Below, piece after piece: positions 8,619 to 16,025 of a stretch of DNA of 22,778 nucleotides (position 1 is the first letter of the stretch; each line of letters begins with the position of its first letter). The position numbers and the translations under genes were made by a program. The DNA comes from Candidatus Moraniibacteriota bacterium (lineage in GTDB: Bacteria > Patescibacteriota > Minisyncoccia > CAIUEV01), in the NCBI GenBank assembly GCA_016867255.1, contig VGKB01000009.1:1-22778 (forward strand), written 5' to 3'. Under the pieces are notes generated by a model, which was given only the letters and a program-made list of their open reading frames with translations, was not told where the DNA came from and made no database searches.

Positions 8619-8628
8619 ATTTAACACT

Positions 8629-11385
8629 ATGTCTTTTCTTAGCAAATATATCTATCCCATTCTGGGTGATCCCAACGCTCGCACAGTAAAGAAACTTTGG
8701 CCAATTGTGGAAAAAGTAGGAAAATGGGAGCATAAAATCCAAAAATTGTCCGACGAAAAGCTTCGCGCCCAAACGGAAAAATTCAAGAAAATATTCGCGG
8801 CGGGAAAAACCCTAGAAGACATTTTGCCAGAGACTTTCGCTACTGCCCGGGAAGCGGCCAGGAGGACTTTGGGAGAAAGACCCTTTGACGTCCAAGTAAT
8901 GGGTGGAATCGTGTTGCATCAAGGAAAAATCGCCGAAATGAAAACCGGCGAGGGAAAAACTCTCACCGCCACTATGCCAATTTACCTTAACGCTATCGCG
9001 GGAAGGGGAGTGCATATTGTTACCGTTAATGACTATTTGGCCCGCCGTGATACCAACTGGATGGGAGCAGTCTTCCATAAATTGGGAATAACTACTGCCT
9101 GTATTCAACACGCCAAGTCGTACCTCTTTGAGCCCAACATAAAGCCGGACGCCAACGGAGTCAGCATTGAATACCAAAACCTTAAAGAAATTCCTCGCCG
9201 TGAAGCTTACTCGGCTGACGTAACCTATGGTACCAACAACGAATTCGGCTTTGACTACCTTCGGGACAACATGGTGCAGAACATAGCCGAAATGGTTCAA
9301 ATCCGTGATCCCAAAATGGCCAAGAAAGTAGAGGGTCATTTAAATTTCGCCATTGTGGACGAAGTGGACAGCATTCTTATTGATGAAGCGCGTACTCCCC
9401 TTATAATCTCCGCTCCTGATGAAGAATCGGACAAACTGTACCGAAAATTTGCCCAACTGATTCCTAATTTAGGGGAAAATGAACACTATAACATCGACGA
9501 AAAAATGCGGGCGGTAACGCTCACAGAAGAAGGAATTCAGACGGTGGAAAATATGCTGGGCATAGAAAATATTTATCAAAAAGAGGGAATAACTTATGTT
9601 CATCATCTTCAACAAGCCCTGCGGGCACACGCTCTTTTTAAGTTGGACCGGGACTACGTTGTGCGAGACGGACAAGTGGTTATCGTGGACGAATTCACCG
9701 GCCGTATGATGCCGGGGCGCCGCTTTTCCGAAGGATTGCATCAGGCTCTTGAGGCAAAAGAAAGAGTTGAAGTGCAAAAGGAAAGCAAAACTCTTGCCAC
9801 TATCACTTTTCAAAATTATTTCCGCCTTTACCGCAAACTTTCCGGTATGACAGGCACCGCTATGACCAGCGCCGAAGAATTCAGCAAGGTCTACAAGCTA
9901 GAAGTAGTCTCCGTCCCTACCCATATGCCAATGGTTCGCCAAGACCTTCCCGACCGGATCTATAAAACCGAGAAAGGAAAATTTCTGGCAGTCGTTGAAG
10001 AAATAAAAAGGCGCCACCAAAAAAACCAACCGGTACTGGTCGGCACTATCGCCATTGAAAAATCAGAGCTTCTATCAAAATATTTGGGAAAAGAAGGGGT
10101 TGACCACGAAATCCTGAACGCTAAAAACCACGAAAGGGAAGCGCAAATAATCGCTAAAGCCGGCCAAAGCGGAGCGGTAACCATTGCCACTAATATGGCC
10201 GGGCGGGGTACCGATATTAAGCTGGGAAAGGGAGCCAAAGAAGCGAGCGGACTCCATATTTTAGGCACCGAACGGCACGAAGCCCGCCGGATTGACAACC
10301 AGTTGCGCGGTCGCTCCGGCCGACAGGGAGATCCCGGTTCAAGCCAATTTTTTGTCTCTATGGAAGATGAGCTGATGCGCCGCTTTGGATCAGACCGGGT
10401 AAAAAAAATGATGGATAGTTTAGGCATCCCGGAAGACGAAGCGATTGAAAACAGGATGGTCTCCCGTTCCATTGAAAAAGCCCAGTCCCGCATTGAGGGT
10501 TATAACTTTGATATCCGCAAACACGTTCTGGAATATGATGATGTTATGAACAAACAAAGAACCATTATTTATCAGAGGCGGCGTGACTTATTGCTGGCCG
10601 AAGAGAATTTGAAAGACAAAATTACCATTTCCGCAAATAACATCCTTAAGCGGATAATTAAATTCCATTCTGTCCCCAATCCGCAAAATGAACAGTGGAA
10701 CCTCAATGAAATTAGTGAGAACGCGCGGGCAATCTTTGGTTTTTCCGGCGGAGAACAGAAAGAAATCTTGGACATCCTAAACAAAATTTATGCCCAGACA
10801 AATTTGGCGGAAGGAGAAAAGAAAGAAAAAATCAATGCTTTCCTTCTTGAGAAAATCAAAAAAAGACGCAAGGAGAGAGAAGAGATGATTGGTTCTGCAC
10901 AAATGCGCCAGATTGAGCGGATAGTAATGCTGCGAACAATTGATATGCTGTGGATGAACCATTTAGATAACATGCAATACCTGCGCGAAGGGATCGGCCT
11001 TCGGGGTTACGGTCAGCGCGATCCATTAGTAGAATACAAACAGGAAGGATTTCGCATGTTTGAACAACTGCTTCAGACTATTGAGGAGGAATCCGTCGGT
11101 ACTCTTTTTAAGTTGGAATTCGTAAAGCAGCAACCCAGTATCCCGCCGCAAGAAGAACGCTCCACCATACAACAACGTCTGAATCAAGCCCGATATTCCC
11201 AACCGGAAGAACCAACCGGTATGTCGGAAGAGGGAGGTATTGAAGGTTCCGGCAATTCAAAAACGGCCGCTTTAGCCAAAAACCAAACCGCTTGGCATTC
11301 ACCGGACAGGAAAATCGGCCGCAACGATCCCTGCCCGTGTGGGAGCGGAAAAAAGTATAAAAAATGCTGTGGCAAAAAAACTTAA
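8629..11385 (+). CDS. secA: Preprotein translocase ATPase SecA
   Basis: A 918-residue motor that drives unfolded preproteins through SecYEG. NBD1 carries Walker A MKTGEGKT (104-111) and the DEAD-type VDEVDSILIDEARTPLIIS. NBD2 contains TNMAGRGTDIKLG and LRGRSGRQGDPG. The helical scaffold/wing region (EYDDVMNKQRTIIYQRR, then MLRTIDMLWMNHLDNMQYLREGIGLRGYGQRDPLVEYKQEG) is intact. The C-terminus ends in a zinc-binding SEC-C motif with Cys902, Cys904, Cys913 and Cys914. I start at ATG 8629 (MSFLSKYIYPILGDPNAR), which matches SecA N-termini. An upstream in-frame extension to 8587 would translate the tandem repeat into LLCTLLLCTL and is rejected. The gene ends 26 nt before a strong terminator. Confidence 0.98.
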   Translation: MSFLSKYIYPILGDPNARTVKKLWPIVEKVGKWEHKIQKLSDEKLRAQTEKFKKIFAAGKTLEDILPETFATAREAARRTLGERPFDVQVMGGIVLHQGKIAEMKTGEGKTLTATMPIYLNAIAGRGVHIVTVNDYLARRDTNWMGAVFHKLGITTACIQHAKSYLFEPNIKPDANGVSIEYQNLKEIPRREAYSADVTYGTNNEFGFDYLRDNMVQNIAEMVQIRDPKMAKKVEGHLNFAIVDEVDSILIDEARTPLIISAPDEESDKLYRKFAQLIPNLGENEHYNIDEKMRAVTLTEEGIQTVENMLGIENIYQKEGITYVHHLQQALRAHALFKLDRDYVVRDGQVVIVDEFTGRMMPGRRFSEGLHQALEAKERVEVQKESKTLATITFQNYFRLYRKLSGMTGTAMTSAEEFSKVYKLEVVSVPTHMPMVRQDLPDRIYKTEKGKFLAVVEEIKRRHQKNQPVLVGTIAIEKSELLSKYLGKEGVDHEILNAKNHEREAQIIAKAGQSGAVTIATNMAGRGTDIKLGKGAKEASGLHILGTERHEARRIDNQLRGRSGRQGDPGSSQFFVSMEDELMRRFGSDRVKKMMDSLGIPEDEAIENRMVSRSIEKAQSRIEGYNFDIRKHVLEYDDVMNKQRTIIYQRRRDLLLAEENLKDKITISANNILKRIIKFHSVPNPQNEQWNLNEISENARAIFGFSGGEQKEILDILNKIYAQTNLAEGEKKEKINAFLLEKIKKRRKEREEMIGSAQMRQIERIVMLRTIDMLWMNHLDNMQYLREGIGLRGYGQRDPLVEYKQEGFRMFEQLLQTIEEESVGTLFKLEFVKQQPSIPPQEERSTIQQRLNQARYSQPEEPTGMSEEGGIEGSGNSKTAALAKNQTAWHSPDRKIGRNDPCPCGSGKKYKKCCGKKT

Positions 11386-11411
11386 AATCGGGAAAGTTTT
11401 TTAGGAAAGAT

Positions 11412-11461
11412 AAAAAATTAACCACTAAACTTACAAATATGAATAGAGTGGTTAATTTTTT
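11412..11461 (+). terminator. Strong stem-loop terminator after secA
   Basis: A perfect 15-bp inverted repeat: left arm 11412-11426 (AAAAAATTAACCACT), 20-nt loop, right arm 11447-11461 (AGTGGTTAATTTTTT). The right arm ends in a run of six T, as in intrinsic terminators, and the A run on the left would make it work in both directions. It separates the secA transcript from the hrcA promoter. The core is AT-rich with only four G-C pairs. It is not a CIRCE element: the loop is 20 nt instead of 9 and the arm sequence differs. Confidence 0.85.
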
Positions 11462-11506
11462 AAACTCTTAAGTCTAAAATAAAGAGAGAAAATAAACTAT
11501 AAGCAG

Positions 11507-11536
11507 TTGCCAAACTTGTAGAAATCAGGGTAAAAT
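11507..11536 (+). promoter_or_regulatory. Sigma-70-type promoter for hrcA-grpE
   Basis: TTGCCA (11507-11512) and TAAAAT (11531-11536) are separated by 18 nt, each one mismatch from consensus. The predicted start lies near 11543, about 16 nt before the hrcA ATG, so the leader is very short. It sits just after the secA terminator. No CIRCE operator is visible around it. Confidence 0.6.
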
Positions 11537-11558
11537 AGAGATATATTAGTAATTGCCC

Positions 11559-12287
11559 ATGACTTTATCACCCCGCCAGCAACAAATTTTAACCACCCTC
11601 ATTGAAGAATATGTGAGAACCGCTAACCCAGTCGGATCAGAAGAGCTGTCCCGTTTGCCGGGGCTGTCAACCAGCCCGGCAACCATCCGTAAGGAGATGG
11701 CTGAACTGGAAAGAAAAGGTTTTCTCTACCAACCTCATACTTCCGCCGGCCGCATTCCTACCGACAGAGGATACCGATTTTTTGTCAATCAGATTACTCA
11801 AAAAAGATTGAAGAAGATTAATTTTGAAGAGCAAAAACTGTTTGAAGAAGAGCTGATTAAATTGAAACTGCGAGAAAAAATGCTGGCCCGTACTTTGGCC
11901 CGGCTTCTTTCAGCTTTTTCCCACAATCTAGCTATCACCGGGCTATTAGAAGAAAAGAAATATTTTGAATCCGGTATTAAAGACCTTATCTCCCAGCCCG
12001 ACTGGGAGAGCACTGACGAAATTTGCCAGATTGCCGAAATGCTGGATTATCTCGATGAAAACATTGAAAAACTCTCCCAGAAACTGCGCCCTAGACAAAT
12101 TAAAACTTTTATAGGAAAAGAACATATGTTCACCCAGACCGGGGACTGTGCCATTGTCATTTCCCGCTGCACGCTTCCACAGGGCGCCAATGGCATCGTA
12201 GCCATTCTGGGGCCAAAACGAATGGAATATAAGAGGAATATATCTCTGATAAAACAAGTTACAAATTTTTTTGATACATCAAAATGA
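11559..12287 (+). CDS. hrcA: Heat-inducible transcription repressor HrcA (short form)
   Basis: A DNA-binding repressor of chaperone genes in most bacteria. The winged-helix domain (about 1-75) is clear: LSPRQQQILTTLIEEYVRTANPVGSEEL, STSPATIRKEMAELERKGFL and the family hallmark TSAGRIPTDRGYRFF (61-75). A reduced GAF-like region follows, with TFIGKEHMFTQTGDCAIVISR and the GIVAILGPKRMEYKRNISLI segment that closes HrcA proteins. At 242 residues it is about 100 shorter than typical HrcA (~340), having lost much of the middle, but both ends are present, so it is a compact form and not a truncation. I use ATG 11559 (MTLSPRQQ), not the TTG six bases upstream. Its stop TGA overlaps the grpE ATG. No Shine-Dalgarno site is present. 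Confidence 0.92.
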   Translation: MTLSPRQQQILTTLIEEYVRTANPVGSEELSRLPGLSTSPATIRKEMAELERKGFLYQPHTSAGRIPTDRGYRFFVNQITQKRLKKINFEEQKLFEEELIKLKLREKMLARTLARLLSAFSHNLAITGLLEEKKYFESGIKDLISQPDWESTDEICQIAEMLDYLDENIEKLSQKLRPRQIKTFIGKEHMFTQTGDCAIVISRCTLPQGANGIVAILGPKRMEYKRNISLIKQVTNFFDTSK

Positions 12288-12880
12288 TAAATGCTAAATG
12301 GAAAATACGGATGCAATCTTCCCAGAAAAAAATTCCCGAGCAAAAAAAAGCAATTGAGTCCCTCCAAAAATTAGCGGAAGAGTATTTGTCAGGTTGGCGA
12401 CGCACGAAAGCGGACTTTGAAAATTATAAAAAGAAACAAGCGGAATGGGCTGACAGTTTTCGGCTTACGGCCAATGAGAATATCATTTCAGAAATCATCC
12501 CTGTAATTGATAATTTTGAGCTGGCCTTGGCTCATCTCCCCCAAAACCCGGAAGAAAAATCATGGAGTGAAGGAATTATTCATATAAAAAGACAATTGGA
12601 GGAAATCCTCTCTAAAAATAATGTCAAAAAAATGAACGTAAAAACCGGCGATTTTTTTGACCCAAACATTCACGAATGCATTAATAATCCTTTAGCTGAA
12701 CGTTTCCCGGAAGAAAAAAAATCCATTTCCAAAAATCAAAAAAATGAGTTACTAGTAAAAGAAGTCGTTCTTTCCGGGTACTTCTTGGGGAGCAAAACGC
12801 TTCGACCGGCAAAAGTTACAGTGGAAACTAGGGAAAAAGGCGAAAAAGAAGAACGGACAGCTAAAAAACTAGATTCATGA
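12284..12880 (+). CDS. grpE: Nucleotide exchange factor GrpE
   Basis: A 198-residue co-chaperone that releases ADP from DnaK. The N-terminal half is a long coiled coil (about 15-60; LQKLAEEYLSGWRRTKADFENYKKK). A helical core follows (ENIISEIIPVIDNFELAL), and the beta-domain has FFDPNIHECI and the signature VVLSGYFLGSKTLRPAKVTV near residues 160-178. The ATG (12284) overlaps the hrcA stop as ATGA, indicating translational coupling; an in-frame ATG at 12311 is an alternative start. The common hrcA-grpE-dnaK-dnaJ order stops after grpE here, and dnaK and dnaJ must be elsewhere. The C-terminal tail (EKGEKEERTAKK) is charged. Confidence 0.95.
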   Translation: MINAKWKIRMQSSQKKIPEQKKAIESLQKLAEEYLSGWRRTKADFENYKKKQAEWADSFRLTANENIISEIIPVIDNFELALAHLPQNPEEKSWSEGIIHIKRQLEEILSKNNVKKMNVKTGDFFDPNIHECINNPLAERFPEEKKSISKNQKNELLVKEVVLSGYFLGSKTLRPAKVTVETREKGEKEERTAKKLDS

Positions 12881-12910
12881 AATTCCTTCAGTCACCCCTT
12901 AATAATAAAC

Positions 12911-14746
12911 ATGCTAAATAAGCTTAGTGAGTATTTGCCTAAGCGGGAAAAACAGCTTGAGCCACCCAAATCCGATGAGACCTCAAAGATTCCTCCAGCA
13001 GTGAAAACCGGCTGGAGAATGCCCAATTGGGAACAGCTTATCTTTTTAATCAAAGCCCTTTCCGAAAAAGAAAAAAAAATACTATTAGGCACGCTATTTC
13101 TGGTTTGCTTCCTCTTCGCCGGCTGGGGGCTTACGATTTACCTAAAAGGAACCAATAAAAATCCTGCTTTGGGTGGTTCTTATTCCGAAGCAGTCCAAGG
13201 TCAGCCCCTTTATCTTAACCCTATCGTCTCTCACGGCAACCCGGTGGACAACGACTTAAGCTCCCTTATTTTCTCCTCCCTTTTCCGCTACAATAACGAG
13301 GGGAAATTAGAACAGGATTTGGTGGATAAATGGGAACGTTCTTCCGATGGGCTAACCTATACTATTACACTCCGGTCAAACGTGAAATGGCACGACGGGC
13401 AAAATTTATCCGCTGAAGACGTGATCTTTACCATAAATCTGATCCGCAACCCCGCTTACGGATCCGTTTTTCGTAATAACTTAGAAGGCATCGGCATTGA
13501 AAAAACTGACGACCAAAATATTGTCTTCACGCTCAAAAAAGCTTATACTCCTTTTCTGCATAATCTGACTTTTGGAATTTTGCCTAAACATCTCTGGGAA
13601 AAAGTTACCAGTGATAAATTCCTGCTAACCGAATTAAACCGTAAACCGGTTGGGAGCGGAATGTACAGTTTCTTTAAGCTGGAAAAAGATCGCGATGGAA
13701 GAATCACTGCCGTAACCCTAAGGGCTAATAATTATTACTACCGCGCAAGCCCCCATCTAAGGGAATTAGTCTTTCATTTTTACCCCCAATGGGAAGACAT
13801 GGTCAACGCTTACTCCAACAAAGAAGTCCAAGGGATTTCTTATGTTGACACCGCAAAAATTCAAAGACTCGGACAAGAATCTGGCTTAACCGTTTATGAA
13901 ATTCCTACCACCCGAGTTTACGGAATATTTTTTAATCAGCAGAAAAGTCCCGTCTTAGCTGACAAAACCACCCGCGAAGGCCTAAGATACGGCACTAACA
14001 AAGAAGAACTCTTAAAAAAAGCTCTTAACGGCAAAGGGATCATTATTAACACTCCTCTTCTTCCTAGCACCCTGGGGTTTGGCCCAGAAATAAATCTTTA
14101 TGAGTTTAATGAAGAAAAAGCCAAAGACGCTTTTCGGGCAAGCGGCTGGAATATGCTTAATGAAAAAGAAAGAAAAAAAGTGAGCAGCATGGAGGGTATG
14201 GAAAAAATTTTCTACAGTACTAAATTAAAGAAGTTTCTAACTTTCACCTTAACCGTTCCCGATTACCCCGAACTGGTCGCCACCGCTAACACTCTAAAAG
14301 AACAATGGGAAAAAGTTGGAGTAATGATAAGTCTGGATATCGTCACCACTTCCGAAACTCTGCAGGACAAAATTTCCACCCGCAATTATGAAGCATTGCT
14401 TTTCGGGGAAGTCCTGCAAGCCGATACCGACCCGACGCCCTTCTGGCATTCCAGCAGTAAACAAAGTCCGGGTTTGAACTTATCGCTATTTGACAATAAA
14501 GATGCCGACGCACTTCTGGACAGCGCCCGCCAGGAAGTCAATGAAGAAAAAAGGGCAGAGCTTTACCATTCTTTTGGGTCAATCATCAACCGGGAAGTTC
14601 CCGCTATCCTTCTTTTTTCACCTTTTTATCTTTACGGAATATCCTCTGATTATCAGGGAATAAGCGCAAAGATGCTTTATAATCCTTCAGATCGCCTCAA
14701 CGACATTGGCCAAAGATACCTATTTACTTCTCGAATCAGGAGGTAA
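12911..14746 (+). CDS. Extracellular solute-binding protein family 5 (oligopeptide-binding type), membrane-anchored
   Basis: A 611-residue protein whose external domain resembles OppA/DppA receptors: PLYLNPIVSHGNPVDNDLSSLIFSSLF, then LVDKWERSSDGLTYTITLRSNVKWHDGQNLSAEDVIFTI (the SBP_bac_5 hallmark), LPKHLWE and, near the end, VNEEKRAELYHSFGSIINREVPAILLF. It has no lipobox. Instead an ~56-residue charged cytoplasmic N-terminus precedes one transmembrane helix (57-78), so it is tethered to the membrane. No ABC permease or ATPase gene lies nearby. The ligand may be peptide, but that is only family inference. It follows grpE by 30 nt without a visible promoter or Shine-Dalgarno site. A perfect AGGAGGT overlaps its stop region but is badly placed for the next gene. 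Confidence 0.88.
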   Translation: MLNKLSEYLPKREKQLEPPKSDETSKIPPAVKTGWRMPNWEQLIFLIKALSEKEKKILLGTLFLVCFLFAGWGLTIYLKGTNKNPALGGSYSEAVQGQPLYLNPIVSHGNPVDNDLSSLIFSSLFRYNNEGKLEQDLVDKWERSSDGLTYTITLRSNVKWHDGQNLSAEDVIFTINLIRNPAYGSVFRNNLEGIGIEKTDDQNIVFTLKKAYTPFLHNLTFGILPKHLWEKVTSDKFLLTELNRKPVGSGMYSFFKLEKDRDGRITAVTLRANNYYYRASPHLRELVFHFYPQWEDMVNAYSNKEVQGISYVDTAKIQRLGQESGLTVYEIPTTRVYGIFFNQQKSPVLADKTTREGLRYGTNKEELLKKALNGKGIIINTPLLPSTLGFGPEINLYEFNEEKAKDAFRASGWNMLNEKERKKVSSMEGMEKIFYSTKLKKFLTFTLTVPDYPELVATANTLKEQWEKVGVMISLDIVTTSETLQDKISTRNYEALLFGEVLQADTDPTPFWHSSSKQSPGLNLSLFDNKDADALLDSARQEVNEEKRAELYHSFGSIINREVPAILLFSPFYLYGISSDYQGISAKMLYNPSDRLNDIGQRYLFTSRIRR

Positions 14747-14783
14747 AAAAAAGAAAAATTTTTGTGATAAATAGCATAAATTT

Positions 14784-15473
14784 ATGCCAAAAGAAACTGT
14801 CGTCATTGACTTCGGCGGGTCTATTCTCTCGCCGGCGCCCGGCAAAATAGACTTCAAAACCCTAAAAAAATTTAAGCAAATCCTCCAAAAAAATCTTCAG
14901 AAATATCGGTTTGTTGTTGTGGTTGGCGGTGGCAAGATTTGCCGATTATATCAATCAATTGCCCGCTCAGGCGGAATCAAAAACAGGCGCTCACTAGATT
15001 GGATTGGAGTCCGCTCCACCCAACTTAACGCCGAACTAATGCGGGCTTACCTCGGAAGAATGGTCTTTCCTAGAGTAATGCATTATGAAAGCCAAGAACT
15101 TGACTGGCGAAAAGGAATCCTGGTAAGCGGCGGCTGGGAGCCGGGTGGCTCCACCGACCATGTAACCGCAAGATTAGCCGCTAAGCACAATGCGAAAAGA
15201 ATTATCGTGGCTACGAATATTGACTACATTTATGATAAAGACCCCAAGAAATACCCCAATGCCAAAAAACAATTAAATTTAACATGGGAAGAGTTCAAAA
15301 AAATCATTGGTACCAAGTGGATCCCCGGTATGTCCACTCCTTTTGACCCCAAGGCCACCCGAATATGCCAAAAAAACCGGATACCCGTCCTGTTTCTCAA
15401 CGGCAAAAACACCGCTAATCTGGGGAAAGCTCTTCAAAATAAACCCTTCCGCGGCTCCATTATCCACAGCTAG
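14784..15473 (+). CDS. pyrH: UMP kinase, archaeal type (PyrH)
   Basis: A 229-residue amino-acid-kinase-fold enzyme that phosphorylates UMP to UDP in pyrimidine synthesis. Motifs: IDFGGSIL (8-15), the VVVVGGGK phosphate loop (44-51), the substrate segment DWIGVRSTQLNAELM (72-86), SGGWEPGGSTDHVTARLA (115-132), and the nucleotide-binding ATNIDYIYDKDPKKYPNAK (143-161). The last two, together with the FDPKATRI ending, fit the archaeal PyrH branch better than the usual bacterial one, whose motifs (for example GTGNPFFTTD) are missing. The upstream AGGAGGT is 39 nt away and not in register with any useful start, so initiation appears not to use it. The 3' end (encoding IIHS) contains a perfect DnaA-box 9-mer. 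Confidence 0.9.
   Translation: MPKETVVIDFGGSILSPAPGKIDFKTLKKFKQILQKNLQKYRFVVVVGGGKICRLYQSIARSGGIKNRRSLDWIGVRSTQLNAELMRAYLGRMVFPRVMHYESQELDWRKGILVSGGWEPGGSTDHVTARLAAKHNAKRIIVATNIDYIYDKDPKKYPNAKKQLNLTWEEFKKIIGTKWIPGMSTPFDPKATRICQKNRIPVLFLNGKNTANLGKALQNKPFRGSIIHS
15460..15468 (+). promoter_or_regulatory. Consensus DnaA-box 9-mer at the end of pyrH
   Basis: TTATCCACA, identical to the canonical DnaA box, spans the last codons of pyrH and ends 7 nt before the -35 of the ribosomal-protein promoter. It is coding sequence (Ile-Ile-His-Ser), so chance or codon constraint is possible. I found no second perfect copy by eye. Confidence 0.4.
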
Positions 15474-15475
15474 AC

Positions 15476-15505
15476 TTTACAAATTCAATATTTTCCTGCT
15501 AATAT
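15476..15505 (+). promoter_or_regulatory. Extended -10 promoter for the rpsS ribosomal-protein operon
   Basis: TTTACA (15476-15481), an 18-nt spacer, then TGC directly before TAATAT (15500-15505), giving an extended -10. The predicted start near 15512 leaves a leader of about 94 nt before rpsS. The gap 15474-15605 holds only this promoter and a weak leader hairpin. Confidence 0.6.
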
Positions 15506-15533
15506 GAGTTATAGAGTTGTTAGCTTTTAAAGA

Positions 15534-15570
15534 TCTCCTGAATATCCAACAGGCAGAGTGTTTTTCTTTC
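15534..15570 (+). promoter_or_regulatory. Possible leader hairpin with U-rich tail ahead of rpsS
   Basis: TCTCCTG (15534-15540) can pair with CAGG (15550-15553) and AGA (15555-15557) around a 9-nt loop with one bulged C, followed by GTGTTTTTCTTT. It has the shape of a weak attenuator in the leader of a ribosomal-protein operon. The stem is only seven pairs, so this may be chance. Confidence 0.3.
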
Positions 15571-15605
15571 TAAACTTTTCAACTTGCTAAATTTTATAAC
15601 TAATA

Positions 15606-15983
15606 ATGGGACGAAGTTTAAAGAAGGGGCCTTATGTTTCAGAAAAACTACTTGAGAAATTGCGCAAAAAACCCGCCGGTGATAAATCGCCGATTAAAAC
15701 CTGGTATCGCAATTCCACTATTACGCCGGAAATGATTGGTTTTACTTTTGAAGTACACAACGGAAAGAACTTTATAAAAGTTTTTATCACTGATGATATG
15801 GTAGGACACAAATTAGGAGAATTCGCTCCCACTCGTAAATTTATTAAACATGGCGGCCGGTTGCAAAAAGAAGTAGAAATGAAAGCCCCGGGAGTGCCAG
15901 GTGGAATAACCGCCGCGCCCGGAACCATGACATCAGCAAAGAACGGCGTCAATCCCGCGTCTCCATTAGAGAATAAAAAATAA
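15606..15983 (+). CDS. rpsS: 30S ribosomal protein S19 with C-terminal tail
   Basis: The S19 core (1 to ~90) is textbook: MGRSLKKGPYV, KTWYRNSTITPEMIGFTFEVHNGK and HKLGEFAPTRKFIKHGG. S19 sits in the 30S head near the A site and the inter-subunit bridge. At 125 residues it is ~30 longer than usual, with a Gly/Pro/Ala-rich tail (APGVPGGITAAPGTMTSAK) of unknown role. It is the first gene after the promoter; rplB, which normally precedes it in the S10 operon, is replaced by pyrH. There is no Shine-Dalgarno site; the ATG follows AT-rich TTATAACTAATA. Confidence 0.97.
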   Translation: MGRSLKKGPYVSEKLLEKLRKKPAGDKSPIKTWYRNSTITPEMIGFTFEVHNGKNFIKVFITDDMVGHKLGEFAPTRKFIKHGGRLQKEVEMKAPGVPGGITAAPGTMTSAKNGVNPASPLENKK

Positions 15984-16025
15984 TCCGCACTTTGCCCCCT
16001 TAAGTGCCTAACTCAATAAAACGTT

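Noticed and set aside
8587..8628. SecA with an N-terminal hydrophobic signal (LLCTLLLCTLF)
   Set aside because: This is translation of the tandem repeat in the leader; SecA is cytoplasmic and homologous sequence begins at MSFLSKYIYP (8629).
9960..10493. 177-residue open frame on the minus strand
   Set aside because: It lies entirely within secA, antisense, with composition typical of a shadow frame. Other minus-strand frames (for example 5661-6095) are rejected likewise.
11412..11461. CIRCE operator upstream of hrcA
   Set aside because: The arms AACCACT/AGTGGTT and the 20-nt loop do not fit the CIRCE arms or 9-nt spacing, and the right arm ends in a T run typical of a terminator.
14738..14744. 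Perfect Shine-Dalgarno AGGAGGT before pyrH
   Set aside because: It lies inside the last codons and stop of the upstream gene, 39 nt from the pyrH ATG, and the GTG and TTG triplets near 14762-14766 are in other frames or meet a stop at once. Most likely coincidental.
15307..15507. 66-residue plus-strand frame at the pyrH 3' end
   Set aside because: It overlaps conserved pyrH codons in another frame and shows no family features.
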